DNA of 8,895 bases from contig VERC01000083.1 of the NCBI GenBank assembly GCA_018882825.1, positions 1 to 8,895 on the forward strand, written 5' to 3'. The position numbers were made by a program, and so were the translations under genes. Shown here piece by piece: positions 1 through 7,270 of this stretch. This DNA is from Acidimicrobiia bacterium. GTDB taxonomy: Bacteria; Actinomycetota; Acidimicrobiia; Acidimicrobiales; Acidimicrobilacustridaceae. The notes below the pieces were generated by a model. It worked only from the letters and a program-made list of their open reading frames with translations, had not been told where the DNA came from and did no database searches. Every line of letters begins with the position of its first letter. The stretch's first letter is position 1.

Positions 1-1
1 C

Positions 2-226
2 GGCGGCCTCGTCTACCGCGGCGCCACCATTCCTGCGCTGCGGGGTCGCTACGTGTTCGCCGATCTCGCGCAACGCGGGCTGTTCGTGCTCGATCCGGCC
101 GACGCGTCAGTGGCGTGGCTCGATGTAGCGGTCGATCGAATCGTGGGATTCGGTGTCGACGCCACCGGCGAGTTGTACGTGCTGTCCTACGACTCCGGGG
201 TGTACCGACTCGTACCCACCGGCTGA
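2..226 (+). CDS. C-terminal fragment of a PQQ-dependent glucose/sorbosone dehydrogenase-like protein
   Basis: The reading frame is open from the window edge to TGA at 224-226 and gives 74 residues; the start lies outside the window. The fragment begins GGLVYRGATIPALRGRYVFA and continues DLAQRGLFVLD. This is the typical last-blade pattern of the glucose/sorbosone dehydrogenase (GSDH) beta-propeller family: G-x-V-Y-R-G, then I-P-x-L-x-G-x-Y-V-F-x-D, then a hydrophobic strand. It ends with a repeat-like strand, GELYVLSYDSGVYRLVP. Known members are usually exported and oxidise sugars or related alcohols with PQQ. No catalytic residue lies in this fragment, so substrate and activity cannot be judged. 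It converges on the deacetylase gene, with 16 nt between the two stop codons. Other propeller proteins with a similar C-terminus remain possible. Confidence 0.7.
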   Translation, partial: GGLVYRGATIPALRGRYVFADLAQRGLFVLDPADASVAWLDVAVDRIVGFGVDATGELYVLSYDSGVYRLVPTG

Positions 227-242
227 TCGGATCCCGTCGATC

Positions 243-1676
243 TCAGGGAGCCACGCGCACGAGGGTGTAATCGTCGGTGATGATCTGACCCGTCGACCGC
301 AGGGCCAGTCCGAAGCGCAGCGCAGTGACTCCCTCGGGTACCACCACCCGGCGCACGGCCCGCGTCCATGAGCGACTGCTCGCGAACGACGCTGCCGGTG
401 CGAGCGACGTCCACGATCCCTCCGCCATGCGGCCCTCGACGACGAACCGGACCGACGCGTTCGCCGTGTACCAGACGCCGAGGTCGAACGTCCCGGCGCT
501 CACGAGCGGCGCGCACGCGGGGTCGGACAGGAGCACGACATCGCCGGCCGACCACCGGCGGACCACGGCCTGCTCTCCCCAGCGGCCGGCGTGACCCGAA
601 GTGCGCGACCACGAGACCCGGTTCCCGACGCCGTCGAGAGTGGTCCAACAATCGGGGACCCGATCGCGGTCGACATCGGACTCGAGACCGGCGTTGGTGA
701 TCGCGCTGGACGAGGGAACCGTCGTCGACGTGGTCGATGTGGTGGTCGAGGACGTGGATGTGGTCGAGGTCGACGTCGTCGACGAGGATGTCGTGCTCGT
801 GGACGTCGAACTCGTCGAGGTGGTGGAGGTCGTCGAAGTCGTGCTGGTGGGCGGCGGAGCACCCGTCAGCACATCGGCGACGGTGCGCACCACGGTCGCC
901 GGTCGGGTCATCAGCCAATCGAGGAAGGCGGTGTAGACCGCCACCGAGACCGAATAGGTGCCACTGACGCCGAGGTCGTGGAAGATCGGCAGCACCCACC
1001 CTCCGGTTCCCTGGTCGACCAGTGCCTTGAGATCGTCGAGGGTGGTGGTCGAGCGCACCGACGAGGTGGTGATCAGGGCGAACGGGTCGGTGGGCGGGAT
1101 CGATTCGGCCAGCGGGCAGTTGGTGCACGACGTCGCCGTGCGCACCCCGCCCACCGCCCGGGCGCTCTGGTACCCGCAACCAGCCACGACCTGTTCGAGA
1201 TCGGCGGTGAACGAGCCGAACGGGTAGGCGAACGATCGCCCGGCGTCCGGATACCAACCCGACTGTCGCTCCCGGTCCCCGCACACGAGTGTGCGCGCCG
1301 TGGCGAGGTCGACCGACTTCAGATCGACATGACGATCGCCGTGTCCACCGATCTCGTTCCCGGCGGCGTGCACACGATCGAGCGTCGGACGGTCGAGGTA
1401 GTAGGAGCTCGAACCGATCAGGTCGGAGCTCACGTAGTAGGTGGCGCGCAGACCACGCTGTTCGTGGAGGGCGATGGTCCCGACCTGGCTGGCACGACCG
1501 TCGTCCCAGGTGAGCGACACCGTGGTCACCGGAGTGCCATCGACGGCCGGCACGGTGGGCGCCGCCACCGTGGCGAATCCCTCCGCGCCGAGCAGGATGG
1601 TGATCACGGCAACGGCCAGCACGCCCAGCGACCGTCGCCGGGAACGGGGGTCGGAGTGCGGTCTCGCAGTCGACAT
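243..1676 (-). CDS. Exported polysaccharide deacetylase (NodB-type) with Ser/Thr linker and C-terminal carbohydrate-binding-like domain
   Basis: The chosen ATG at 1676 gives 477 aa; a GTG at 1733 would add 19 Arg-rich residues that look less natural. Residues 12-40 are a basic segment plus a hydrophobic stretch (signal peptide or anchor). Residues 52-272 carry the NodB hallmarks: TWDDG at 56-60 (D58 and D59 as catalytic base and metal ligand), HGDRH at 112-116 (metal-binding histidines), FAYPFGSF at 149-156 and IFHDLG at 231-236 (late active-site His). Residues 277-323 are almost pure Ser/Thr, a likely flexible and possibly glycosylated linker. From about 327, NAGLESD followed by VPDCW opens a beta-sandwich-type module seen on other glycan-active enzymes. 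The family removes N- or O-acetyl groups from cell-wall or exopolysaccharide glycans; the exact glycan is unknown. The gene is divergent from the collagen-like gene. The family call is firm; the lectin role of the C-terminus is inferred. Confidence 0.88.
   Translation of the reverse strand: MSTARPHSDPRSRRRSLGVLAVAVITILLGAEGFATVAAPTVPAVDGTPVTTVSLTWDDGRASQVGTIALHEQRGLRATYYVSSDLIGSSSYYLDRPTLDRVHAAGNEIGGHGDRHVDLKSVDLATARTLVCGDRERQSGWYPDAGRSFAYPFGSFTADLEQVVAGCGYQSARAVGGVRTATSCTNCPLAESIPPTDPFALITTSSVRSTTTLDDLKALVDQGTGGWVLPIFHDLGVSGTYSVSVAVYTAFLDWLMTRPATVVRTVADVLTGAPPPTSTTSTTSTTSTSSTSTSTTSSSTTSTSTTSTSSTTTSTTSTTVPSSSAITNAGLESDVDRDRVPDCWTTLDGVGNRVSWSRTSGHAGRWGEQAVVRRWSAGDVVLLSDPACAPLVSAGTFDLGVWYTANASVRFVVEGRMAEGSWTSLAPAASFASSRSWTRAVRRVVVPEGVTALRFGLALRSTGQIITDDYTLVRVAP
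708..848 (-). repeat. Low-complexity Ser/Thr linker-coding segment
   Basis: This segment codes residues 277-323 of the deacetylase. On the plus strand it reads as runs of GTCGA/GTGGT-type words with a loose 3-6 base rhythm, which are Ser and Thr codons on the minus strand. The codons are mixed rather than a perfect tandem repeat, suggesting an old, selected linker rather than a recent slippage product. The complementary frame gives a spurious Val/Asp/Glu-rich open frame. Confidence 0.8.
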
Positions 1677-1684
1677 GGCGCGCG

Positions 1685-1690
1685 ACGGTA
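1685..1690 (-). promoter_or_regulatory. Candidate -10 element for the deacetylase gene (leaderless-type)
   Basis: On the minus strand TACCGT matches the actinobacterial -10 pattern TANNNT and ends 8 nt before the ATG at 1676. No Shine-Dalgarno sequence is visible before this start. The spacing would suit a transcript beginning at or next to the start codon. It is a short motif, so the call is weak. Confidence 0.3.
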
Positions 1691-1767
1691 CGGACCGTGG
1701 CCCTCGCCGAGCACGGTTGCCGGCGATTTCCACCGGATGGGTGACGACCCGGTCCGGCGGCCATTCC

Positions 1768-1773
1768 TACGTT
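1768..1773 (+). promoter_or_regulatory. Candidate -10 element giving a leaderless transcript of the collagen-like gene
   Basis: TACGTT fits TANNNT and spans exactly -12 to -7 if transcription starts at the A of the ATG at 1780. There is no Shine-Dalgarno sequence between it and the start, and no other good -10 in the 103-bp divergent gap in this orientation. Leaderless mRNAs are common in Actinomycetota. No clear -35 hexamer was recognised. Confidence 0.4.
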
Positions 1774-1779
1774 CACGGC

Positions 1780-2874
<1,095 letters not shown>

Positions 2875-2877
2875 GGC

Positions 2878-3312
2878 TCACGCCACCGACACCACCATGG
2901 CCATCGCCACCAGTGCGCCGGCCGTCCACGCCGCCACGCGGACGCGGTCACCGAGCAGGAGGCGATGGTGCACCGTGGCGTCGAAACCCCGGGCCAGTCG
3001 GGCGTGCGCGGGCAGGGCGAGGGCGACAGTGGCCGCCACGGTCACACCGGCCAGGGCAGTCGCCACGAGCACGAGGCCGAGCCCCAGATCGCGCGGTCGC
3101 CACACCAGCAACGCCAACGCGCCGAAGCCCTGGAGGGCCCACGGCACGCCGACCACCCATCCGGTGCGCTGCGAATGCGACGCGTGGAACTCCGTCCATC
3201 GCGGACCCGTGGCGAACGTGAACAGCGGGTAGTGCACCACCTGCACGAACCAACCGAGACCGCACATGAACGACACGCCCACCACGTGGGCGGCCAGACA
3301 CCACGCCCCCAT
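2878..3312 (-). CDS. Small four-helix integral membrane protein of unknown function
   Basis: 144 aa from ATG at 3312. Four hydrophobic segments are visible at about 3-32, 52-70, 77-100 and 125-143. The first contains a conserved-looking WFVQVVHYPLF (21-31), followed by a polar stretch with FHASHSQRTGWVVGVPW (42-58). This resembles small bacterial membrane proteins with a Q-x-x-x-Y-P-L-F signature and a downstream H-x-x-R, possibly DUF1772-like, but I cannot assign the family firmly. The start lies 2 nt after the stop of the DUF1295 gene, so the two are almost certainly co-transcribed and translationally coupled. Only a weak GGGG lies upstream. It may be an accessory partner of the DUF1295 enzyme; that is inferred from coupling alone. 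Confidence 0.75.
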   Translation of the reverse strand: MGAWCLAAHVVGVSFMCGLGWFVQVVHYPLFTFATGPRWTEFHASHSQRTGWVVGVPWALQGFGALALLVWRPRDLGLGLVLVATALAGVTVAATVALALPAHARLARGFDATVHHRLLLGDRVRVAAWTAGALVAMAMVVSVA

Positions 3313-3314
3313 CG

Positions 3315-4205
3315 TCAGCCCCGCCGACGCGGGAGGGGAACCAGCGCCCGGGTGCGCGCCGCGTACTCGGCGAACCCCGGTCGACGCTCGACACTGCGGG
3401 TGTCGAGCATGGGGATCGACGCGGTGAGGAACATGACCGTCATCGCCAACGGTCCGACCACCGTCCACCACCAGCCCGGCGACGCCGCCACGGCGAAGAG
3501 CCACAGCGACCACCAGAAGCACAGCTCGCCGAAGTAGTTCGGGTGACGCGACAGCGACCACAGGCCGCGGTCCATCACCTGGCCCGGTGCCTTGGAGCGC
3601 CGGAACCGGCGCATCTGCTCGTCGGCCACGAACTCGACCACCGCAGCGGCGAGGCCGACGATGAACGCGAACACATCGAGCGCACCGACACTGCGCTCGC
3701 CCCACACCAGCGCCGGCACGAGGGAGAGTGACCCGAGGAACACCACGGCGCACGGGAACAGGTGCACACCGAACAGCGAGACGAGCGCCTTCGGACCCTT
3801 GGTGTACATCTCCACGTAGCGCCAGTCCTCGTGGTGCAGTCCGGGCCAGTCGCGCAGCCAGTTCGTGGTGAGACGGATCGACCACACCCACACGACCAAC
3901 AGGACGAGCGCGATGCGCAGTGACGGCACGCCCTCGACATGGTGGGCCGCCAGCCACGTGGCGGCGAGGGCCGGGAGCACGCTCCACCAGGCATCGAACA
4001 TCGAGCCGTTGTCGAGCAGCATCGACCACAGCCAGATCACCAGGGCCGACGACAGGTAGCCGAGACCGAGCGCGAGGACGGGACGATCACCACCGCACGC
4101 GTCGGCCACGACGGCGGCCACGGCGACCGCCGTGAGGTAGGCGACGGCCACCACGACCACCGAGCCGATGCGGCCGATCCGTTCACCGACACCTCGTCCA
4201 CTCAT
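3315..4205 (-). CDS. DUF1295-family membrane protein (steroid 5-alpha-reductase-like)
   Basis: 296 aa from ATG at 4205. A GGGGG lies 4 nt upstream as a possible Shine-Dalgarno; longer upstream frames are Arg/Ser-rich and not convincing. Several membrane segments are visible (about 14-34, 43-63, 75-88, 97-111, 140-166, 174-193, 228-241, 246-265). The family signature is clear: RLTTNWLRDW (111-120) with EDWRY (126-130), then GLWSLSRHPNYFGE (214-227) and a C-terminal DTRS...FAEYAARTRALVP. The RHPNYFGE box is shared with steroid 5-alpha-reductases and isoprenylcysteine methyltransferases and forms part of the cofactor/substrate site in relatives. Bacterial DUF1295 proteins are thought to reduce lipid-like enones, but the substrate here is unknown. 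It is first in a two-gene unit and divergent from the surface-protein pair across a 204-bp gap. Confidence 0.88.
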   Translation of the reverse strand: MSGRGVGERIGRIGSVVVVAVAYLTAVAVAAVVADACGGDRPVLALGLGYLSSALVIWLWSMLLDNGSMFDAWWSVLPALAATWLAAHHVEGVPSLRIALVLLVVWVWSIRLTTNWLRDWPGLHHEDWRYVEMYTKGPKALVSLFGVHLFPCAVVFLGSLSLVPALVWGERSVGALDVFAFIVGLAAAVVEFVADEQMRRFRRSKAPGQVMDRGLWSLSRHPNYFGELCFWWSLWLFAVAASPGWWWTVVGPLAMTVMFLTASIPMLDTRSVERRPGFAEYAARTRALVPLPRRRG

Positions 4206-4214
4206 GACACCCCC

Positions 4215-4294
4215 GCTGCCGACGTCGCCCAGTGTCCCACGGGGGTTGGCCCCCACACGGGATTCCTCGGCGGACGCCGCCGGGGATCGGCAGC
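4215..4294. promoter_or_regulatory. Candidate structured leader element (three-way junction fold)
   Basis: A perfect 8-bp closing helix pairs GCTGCCGA (4215-4222) with TCGGCAGC (4287-4294). Inside it are two hairpins. One is GTGT plus GGGGG, loop TTGG, then CCCCC plus ACAC (4232-4258), with a 5-nt bulge at 4236-4240. The other is a 10-bp stem TCCTCGGCGG / CCGCCGGGGA with loop ACG (4264-4286, one G-U pair) that abuts the closing helix directly. Read on the minus strand, the element ends next to the GGGGG ribosome-binding candidate of the DUF1295 gene. Read on the plus strand, it would sit in the leader of the 160-aa gene, 115 nt before its start. It matches no riboswitch class I recognise. High GC favours chance pairing, so confidence is low. 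Confidence 0.3.
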
Positions 4295-4398
4295 GACGGA
4301 CGGTGGAGGCTCGAAACCCCCGACGCGGGGATGTGCGACGCACCGGCGTGCGACCAGCGTCTGCCGCTCCCGAACACGTCGGAGACGACACGAACCCC

Positions 4399-4404
4399 GA
4401 GGAG
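4399..4404 (+). promoter_or_regulatory. Strong ribosome-binding site for the 160-aa surface protein
   Basis: GAGGAG ends 5 nt before the ATG at 4410. It is a clear Shine-Dalgarno sequence and fixes this start; the frame upstream of it does not look like protein. It is one of only two strong sites in the window. Confidence 0.8.
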
Positions 4405-4409
4405 ACTCG

Positions 4410-4892
4410 ATGCCATCAGTACGAACGTTGACCGCGACCGCGGTGGGAGTGGCGGTCATCGCCATCGCCGCGGTCGCCTTCGCCTTCTGGACCACCACCG
4501 GAACCGGATCCGACACCGGCACCGTCGGCACGGCCGGGAACGTGACCGTGTCGGTGAACCTGGCCGACGGCAACTTCCCCGGCGACGGACCCACCGGTGT
4601 GGCGGTGAGCGGCACGGTGACCAATCCCACCAACTCGGACATCAGCATCACCGAGGTGTCCGGCGACCCGTCATACGCCGCCACCAGCCACCTGACGGTG
4701 GACGCCGCGCACTCGGGCTGCAAGTTGTCGGACTTCGCGCTCACCATCGACCCGCTCACCGGCTCACCGGTGACGCTCGCCGCCAAGGGTGGTTCGACCA
4801 CATTCACCGGCAAGTTGGTGATGAACGAGTCGGGCGCGAACCAGAACGCTTGCCAGGGAGCGGTGCTGACGCTCCATCTGGTGGCGTCGTAA
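4410..4892 (+). CDS. Small exported surface protein with SipW/TasA-like N-terminus
   Basis: 160 aa. The N-terminus has a hydrophobic segment at about 9-27 ending AFAFWTTTGTGSDTGTVG (23-40). This resembles the SipW-type signal regions of TasA/camelysin-like fibre proteins and related actinobacterial proteins, in which an aromatic-plus-Thr/Ser motif follows the hydrophobic core. The rest is a single Thr/Ser/Val-rich beta domain (about 44-160) without charged clusters, containing SGTVTNPTNSDISI (67-80). Two cysteines, C104 and C148 (in NQNACQGAVLTLHL), probably form a disulfide across the sheet. Likely role: a secreted or fibre-forming surface subunit. The next gene starts 7 nt downstream and has no ribosome-binding site of its own, so the pair is one coupled operon. 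No SipW-type signal peptidase gene is in the window. Function is inferred from N-terminal resemblance only. Confidence 0.8.
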   Translation: MPSVRTLTATAVGVAVIAIAAVAFAFWTTTGTGSDTGTVGTAGNVTVSVNLADGNFPGDGPTGVAVSGTVTNPTNSDISITEVSGDPSYAATSHLTVDAAHSGCKLSDFALTIDPLTGSPVTLAAKGGSTTFTGKLVMNESGANQNACQGAVLTLHLVAS

Positions 4893-4899
4893 CACCGCC

Positions 4900-6075
4900 A
4901 TGCGGACCGTCCTGGCGTCGGTGACGATGACCGTCGCACTCGTGGTCGGGGCCCTCCCCGCATGGGCGTACTTCACCTCGACGGGTGCGGGTGCGGCGAC
5001 CGGTGTCGCCGCATCCGTTCCCCGTCCCGCGTCGGTGGTCGTCACCCGGACCGGCGAGGGAACGGCCCGGGTGACGTGGACGACGGCGTCGAGCTCCCTC
5101 CCCGTCACCGACGAGGTGCGCCGCTCGAACGGCACGAGCACCGTCACGGTGTGCACGTCGTCGAGCGTCCGGATCTGCGACGACACCGCAGTGCCGCCCG
5201 GCACCTACACCTACTCGGTGGTGAGCCGGTATCGCACCTGGTCGGCGACCTCGACGCCCAGCGCGTCGTTCACCATGGTGGACAACGTGCCCACGGTGCT
5301 GTCGTTCGCACGCAACTCGCCGGCGTCGACCAACCTCGCCACCGTGGCGTGGACGGTCACGTTCTCCGAATCCGTCAATGGCCCGACCACCGCCAACTTC
5401 GCTCTGACGACGACCGGCCTGTCCGGCGCCGTCATCACCGGCGTGACCGGAGGGGGCTCGACGTGGACGGTCACGGCCTTCACCGGTTCGGGCTCGGGGT
5501 CGATGACCGCTCGACTGGTCAGCGCCAGCGGCATCACCGATTCCACCGGGAACCCCCCGGCGGTGCCGGTGACGGGAGAGACCTACTCGATCAGACCGTT
5601 CTTCCCCACCGCATTCGGCATCACCAACGGCGGCAGCAACAACCGGATCGACTCCGGCGACTCGATGGCGATCACGTTCTCCACCACCGTCGACCATCGT
5701 TCGTTGTGCGGCGCGTGGACGGAAGCCGGAGATCACTCCTCGACCATCGCCACCGTGACCGTCATCGACGGAGGCACGGCCAACGACTCGTTGTCGTTCG
5801 CCCTCGGCACCTGCCCGACCCTGCGGCTGGGCACAGTGACATTGGGGTCGGACGGCTACGTCGCAGGTGGTTCTGCGACGTTCACGGCCACGCTGACCGC
5901 CACCGCCACCTCGGTGACCATCGTCCTGGGCGCCCGTCCGGGCACCGGCTCGGGCGCGGGCTCGATCGGCAGCGTGGGCAGCGCACCAACCGCCACCTTC
6001 ACCCCCGATCCACTCCTGTCCTCCTCGGCCGGTGCCGGTGCCACGGGCACCGTCACCTCCACCGGACGGTTCTGA
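4900..6075 (+). CDS. Modular secreted surface protein with FnIII-like and Ig-like domains
   Basis: 391 aa. A signal peptide at 1-23 ends ALPAWA, followed by YFTSTGAGAATG (24-35), the same kind of post-signal motif as in the neighbouring upstream protein. Residues 42-126 form an FnIII-like module (VTRTGEGTARVTW, then GTYTYSVVSRY). Residues 130-231 form a bacterial Ig/cadherin-like module with VAWTVTFSESVNGPTTANF (149-167) and the closing ITDSTGNPP. Residues 235-391 form a third beta-rich module beginning ITNGGSNNRIDSGDSMAITF (241-260). No LPXTG motif or C-terminal anchor is visible, so it is probably released or held by partners. The start follows the previous stop by 7 nt with no clear Shine-Dalgarno, suggesting translational coupling. 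It converges on the DUF1214 gene, stops 6 nt apart. Likely an adhesin or matrix protein; ligand unknown. Confidence 0.85.
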   Translation: MRTVLASVTMTVALVVGALPAWAYFTSTGAGAATGVAASVPRPASVVVTRTGEGTARVTWTTASSSLPVTDEVRRSNGTSTVTVCTSSSVRICDDTAVPPGTYTYSVVSRYRTWSATSTPSASFTMVDNVPTVLSFARNSPASTNLATVAWTVTFSESVNGPTTANFALTTTGLSGAVITGVTGGGSTWTVTAFTGSGSGSMTARLVSASGITDSTGNPPAVPVTGETYSIRPFFPTAFGITNGGSNNRIDSGDSMAITFSTTVDHRSLCGAWTEAGDHSSTIATVTVIDGGTANDSLSFALGTCPTLRLGTVTLGSDGYVAGGSATFTATLTATATSVTIVLGARPGTGSGAGSIGSVGSAPTATFTPDPLLSSSAGAGATGTVTSTGRF

Positions 6076-6081
6076 GCGGGC

Positions 6082-7269
6082 TCACCACACCCGGCGCATC
6101 TGCGCACCGCGCCGACGGACACGCAGCGACTCGGCCCGCTCGGCCGGGGTCACCACCGGCGTGTCGGCCGGCAGGTGCGACCGCACCTCGGCCAAAGGCA
6201 CCTTCGTCACCTTCGGATCGGGATGGTCGCTGGCCCGGTTCCATCGGAGTTGGATGACACCGGAGGGCAGGCCGGCGACGTCGAGCCAGTTCGGCACCCC
6301 GGGGTCGACATGGGCGATCACGGCCCTGAACCGGCCGTCGGTGTCGATCCGGGCCTGATGGTCGTTGAGGCTCGACTGCCGGTTCACCCAGTCGACGGTG
6401 CAGAACCGGTCGTCGGCCACGAGGATCTGCCAGTACCGGCTCGTTCGGGGGAGGTCGGTCTCGACGACGAGCACTTCGTCCTCGTCGATCCGGTGGATCC
6501 CGTCGTAGTAGGCCTGTTCGGGCAGGGCACCGAGCTTGTCGATCATGGTGGAGCGGGTGAGCACGTTGGTGCCGTGGTGCTCGCGGTAGTACTCGACCAG
6601 TCCCATGTCGAACTCGATGGTGCCGATCACCCACTCGGCGAGATCGGAGAAGCGTCGGGCGATCTCGGCCGCCGACATGTCGGCGCCCGTGCGGTCGAGA
6701 CGTTCGATGGCGACGCGGGCGTCCTGCTCACCGATCCAGTCGCACGAGCACTTGCGCATGAGCAGACGGTGCGTCCCCTCGTGCAGTTGCCACCAGTCGC
6801 CCTCGTGGCCGGGCGGGCGCTCGGCGCTCAGCACCACCCGGAACGACCCATCGGCGCCGAGGGTGAGGTCGTCGAGGTCGCCGGTCGCCTTGGCCGGACC
6901 ACCGGCGAGCACGCTGGTCGGGCTCATCATGTCGTACGGCTGCTGGGTGATCTCGACGAACCTGCTCGTGCCCCGGAACCCCGAGATCTCGTAGACCCCT
7001 GCGGTGTCCACCTCGGTGGTGAGGTAGACGTAGTCGGGGTCGGGCCCGCCCTGGTTGTAGGCGTAGTTCCACAACGGCATGAACACCGGTCGGTCGGCGT
7101 CGGTGTACACACGGCACAGGTAACCCTCCGACAGCATGGCCAGGGCCAGTCGGTACATGTCCTGGCGTTCGTCCTCGGTGGCGCCATCGGGTCGCCAGGT
7201 GGAGACCAGCCGCTCACCCACCGACTCCAACATGCGCATCTGTTCGGCCCAGTCGGGAAGTGCGGTCAT
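6082..7269 (-). CDS. DUF1214 domain-containing protein
   Basis: 395 aa from ATG at 7269, with GAGGA 5 nt upstream (7275-7279). There is no signal peptide or membrane segment. DUF1214-type features: an N-terminal helical region, then NQGGPDPDYVYL (72-83) with YEISGFRGTSRFVEIT (93-108), a central KCSCDW...AIERLD region (173-192), and the C-terminal YWQILVADD, then QSSLNDHQARIDTDGRFR (298-315) and DPGVPNWLDVAGLPSG (322-337). The last block is the strongest family mark. The biochemical role of DUF1214 proteins is not established. In Actinomycetota they often lie beside sulfotransferase genes, as here. The gene starts 1 nt after the sulfotransferase stop (TGA-C-ATG), so the two are translationally coupled. 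The CxC pair (C174, C176) may be unusual but could be incidental. Confidence 0.85.
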   Translation of the reverse strand: MTALPDWAEQMRMLESVGERLVSTWRPDGATEDERQDMYRLALAMLSEGYLCRVYTDADRPVFMPLWNYAYNQGGPDPDYVYLTTEVDTAGVYEISGFRGTSRFVEITQQPYDMMSPTSVLAGGPAKATGDLDDLTLGADGSFRVVLSAERPPGHEGDWWQLHEGTHRLLMRKCSCDWIGEQDARVAIERLDRTGADMSAAEIARRFSDLAEWVIGTIEFDMGLVEYYREHHGTNVLTRSTMIDKLGALPEQAYYDGIHRIDEDEVLVVETDLPRTSRYWQILVADDRFCTVDWVNRQSSLNDHQARIDTDGRFRAVIAHVDPGVPNWLDVAGLPSGVIQLRWNRASDHPDPKVTKVPLAEVRSHLPADTPVVTPAERAESLRVRRRGAQMRRVW

Positions 7270-7270
7270 G

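Larger units (their letters stand above)
4206..4409. other. 204-bp divergent intergenic region without any TA dinucleotide
   Basis: It lies between the starts of the DUF1295 gene (minus) and the 160-aa surface protein (plus), so it should hold promoters for both. Reading it through, I find no TA step at all, which excludes any TANNNT -10 element on either strand inside the gap. Open frames crossing it are Arg/Gly-rich and not protein-like. It holds the foldable element at 4215-4294 and two smaller hairpins: CCCCG-ACG-CGGGG (4318-4330) and CGCAC-CGGC-GTGCG (4339-4352). Confidence 0.7.

Noticed and set aside
708..848. CRISPR-like or regulatory repeat array on the plus strand
   Set aside because: It has no constant spacer/repeat structure; it is the codon pattern of a Ser/Thr linker.
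2878..4029. A 383-codon minus-strand frame fusing the small membrane protein to an upstream extension
   Set aside because: Beyond the ATG at 3312 the extension is an Arg/Ala-rich shadow of the DUF1295 gene, which occupies that DNA in another frame.
4296..4325. Possible tRNA T-arm (GGCTCGAAACCCC, or its minus-strand mirror)
   Set aside because: The loop and stem do not fit TTCGANN with a paired 5-bp stem on either strand, and no acceptor or anticodon arm can be drawn around it.
4206..4409. Cyclic di-GMP or other known riboswitch
   Set aside because: The conserved cores I know (for example GACGCAAAGC of the GEMM-I type) are absent.
6073..6084. Bidirectional intrinsic terminator at the convergent stops
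   Set aside because: The stem is only 4-5 bp with a tiny loop and there is no T-run on either side.
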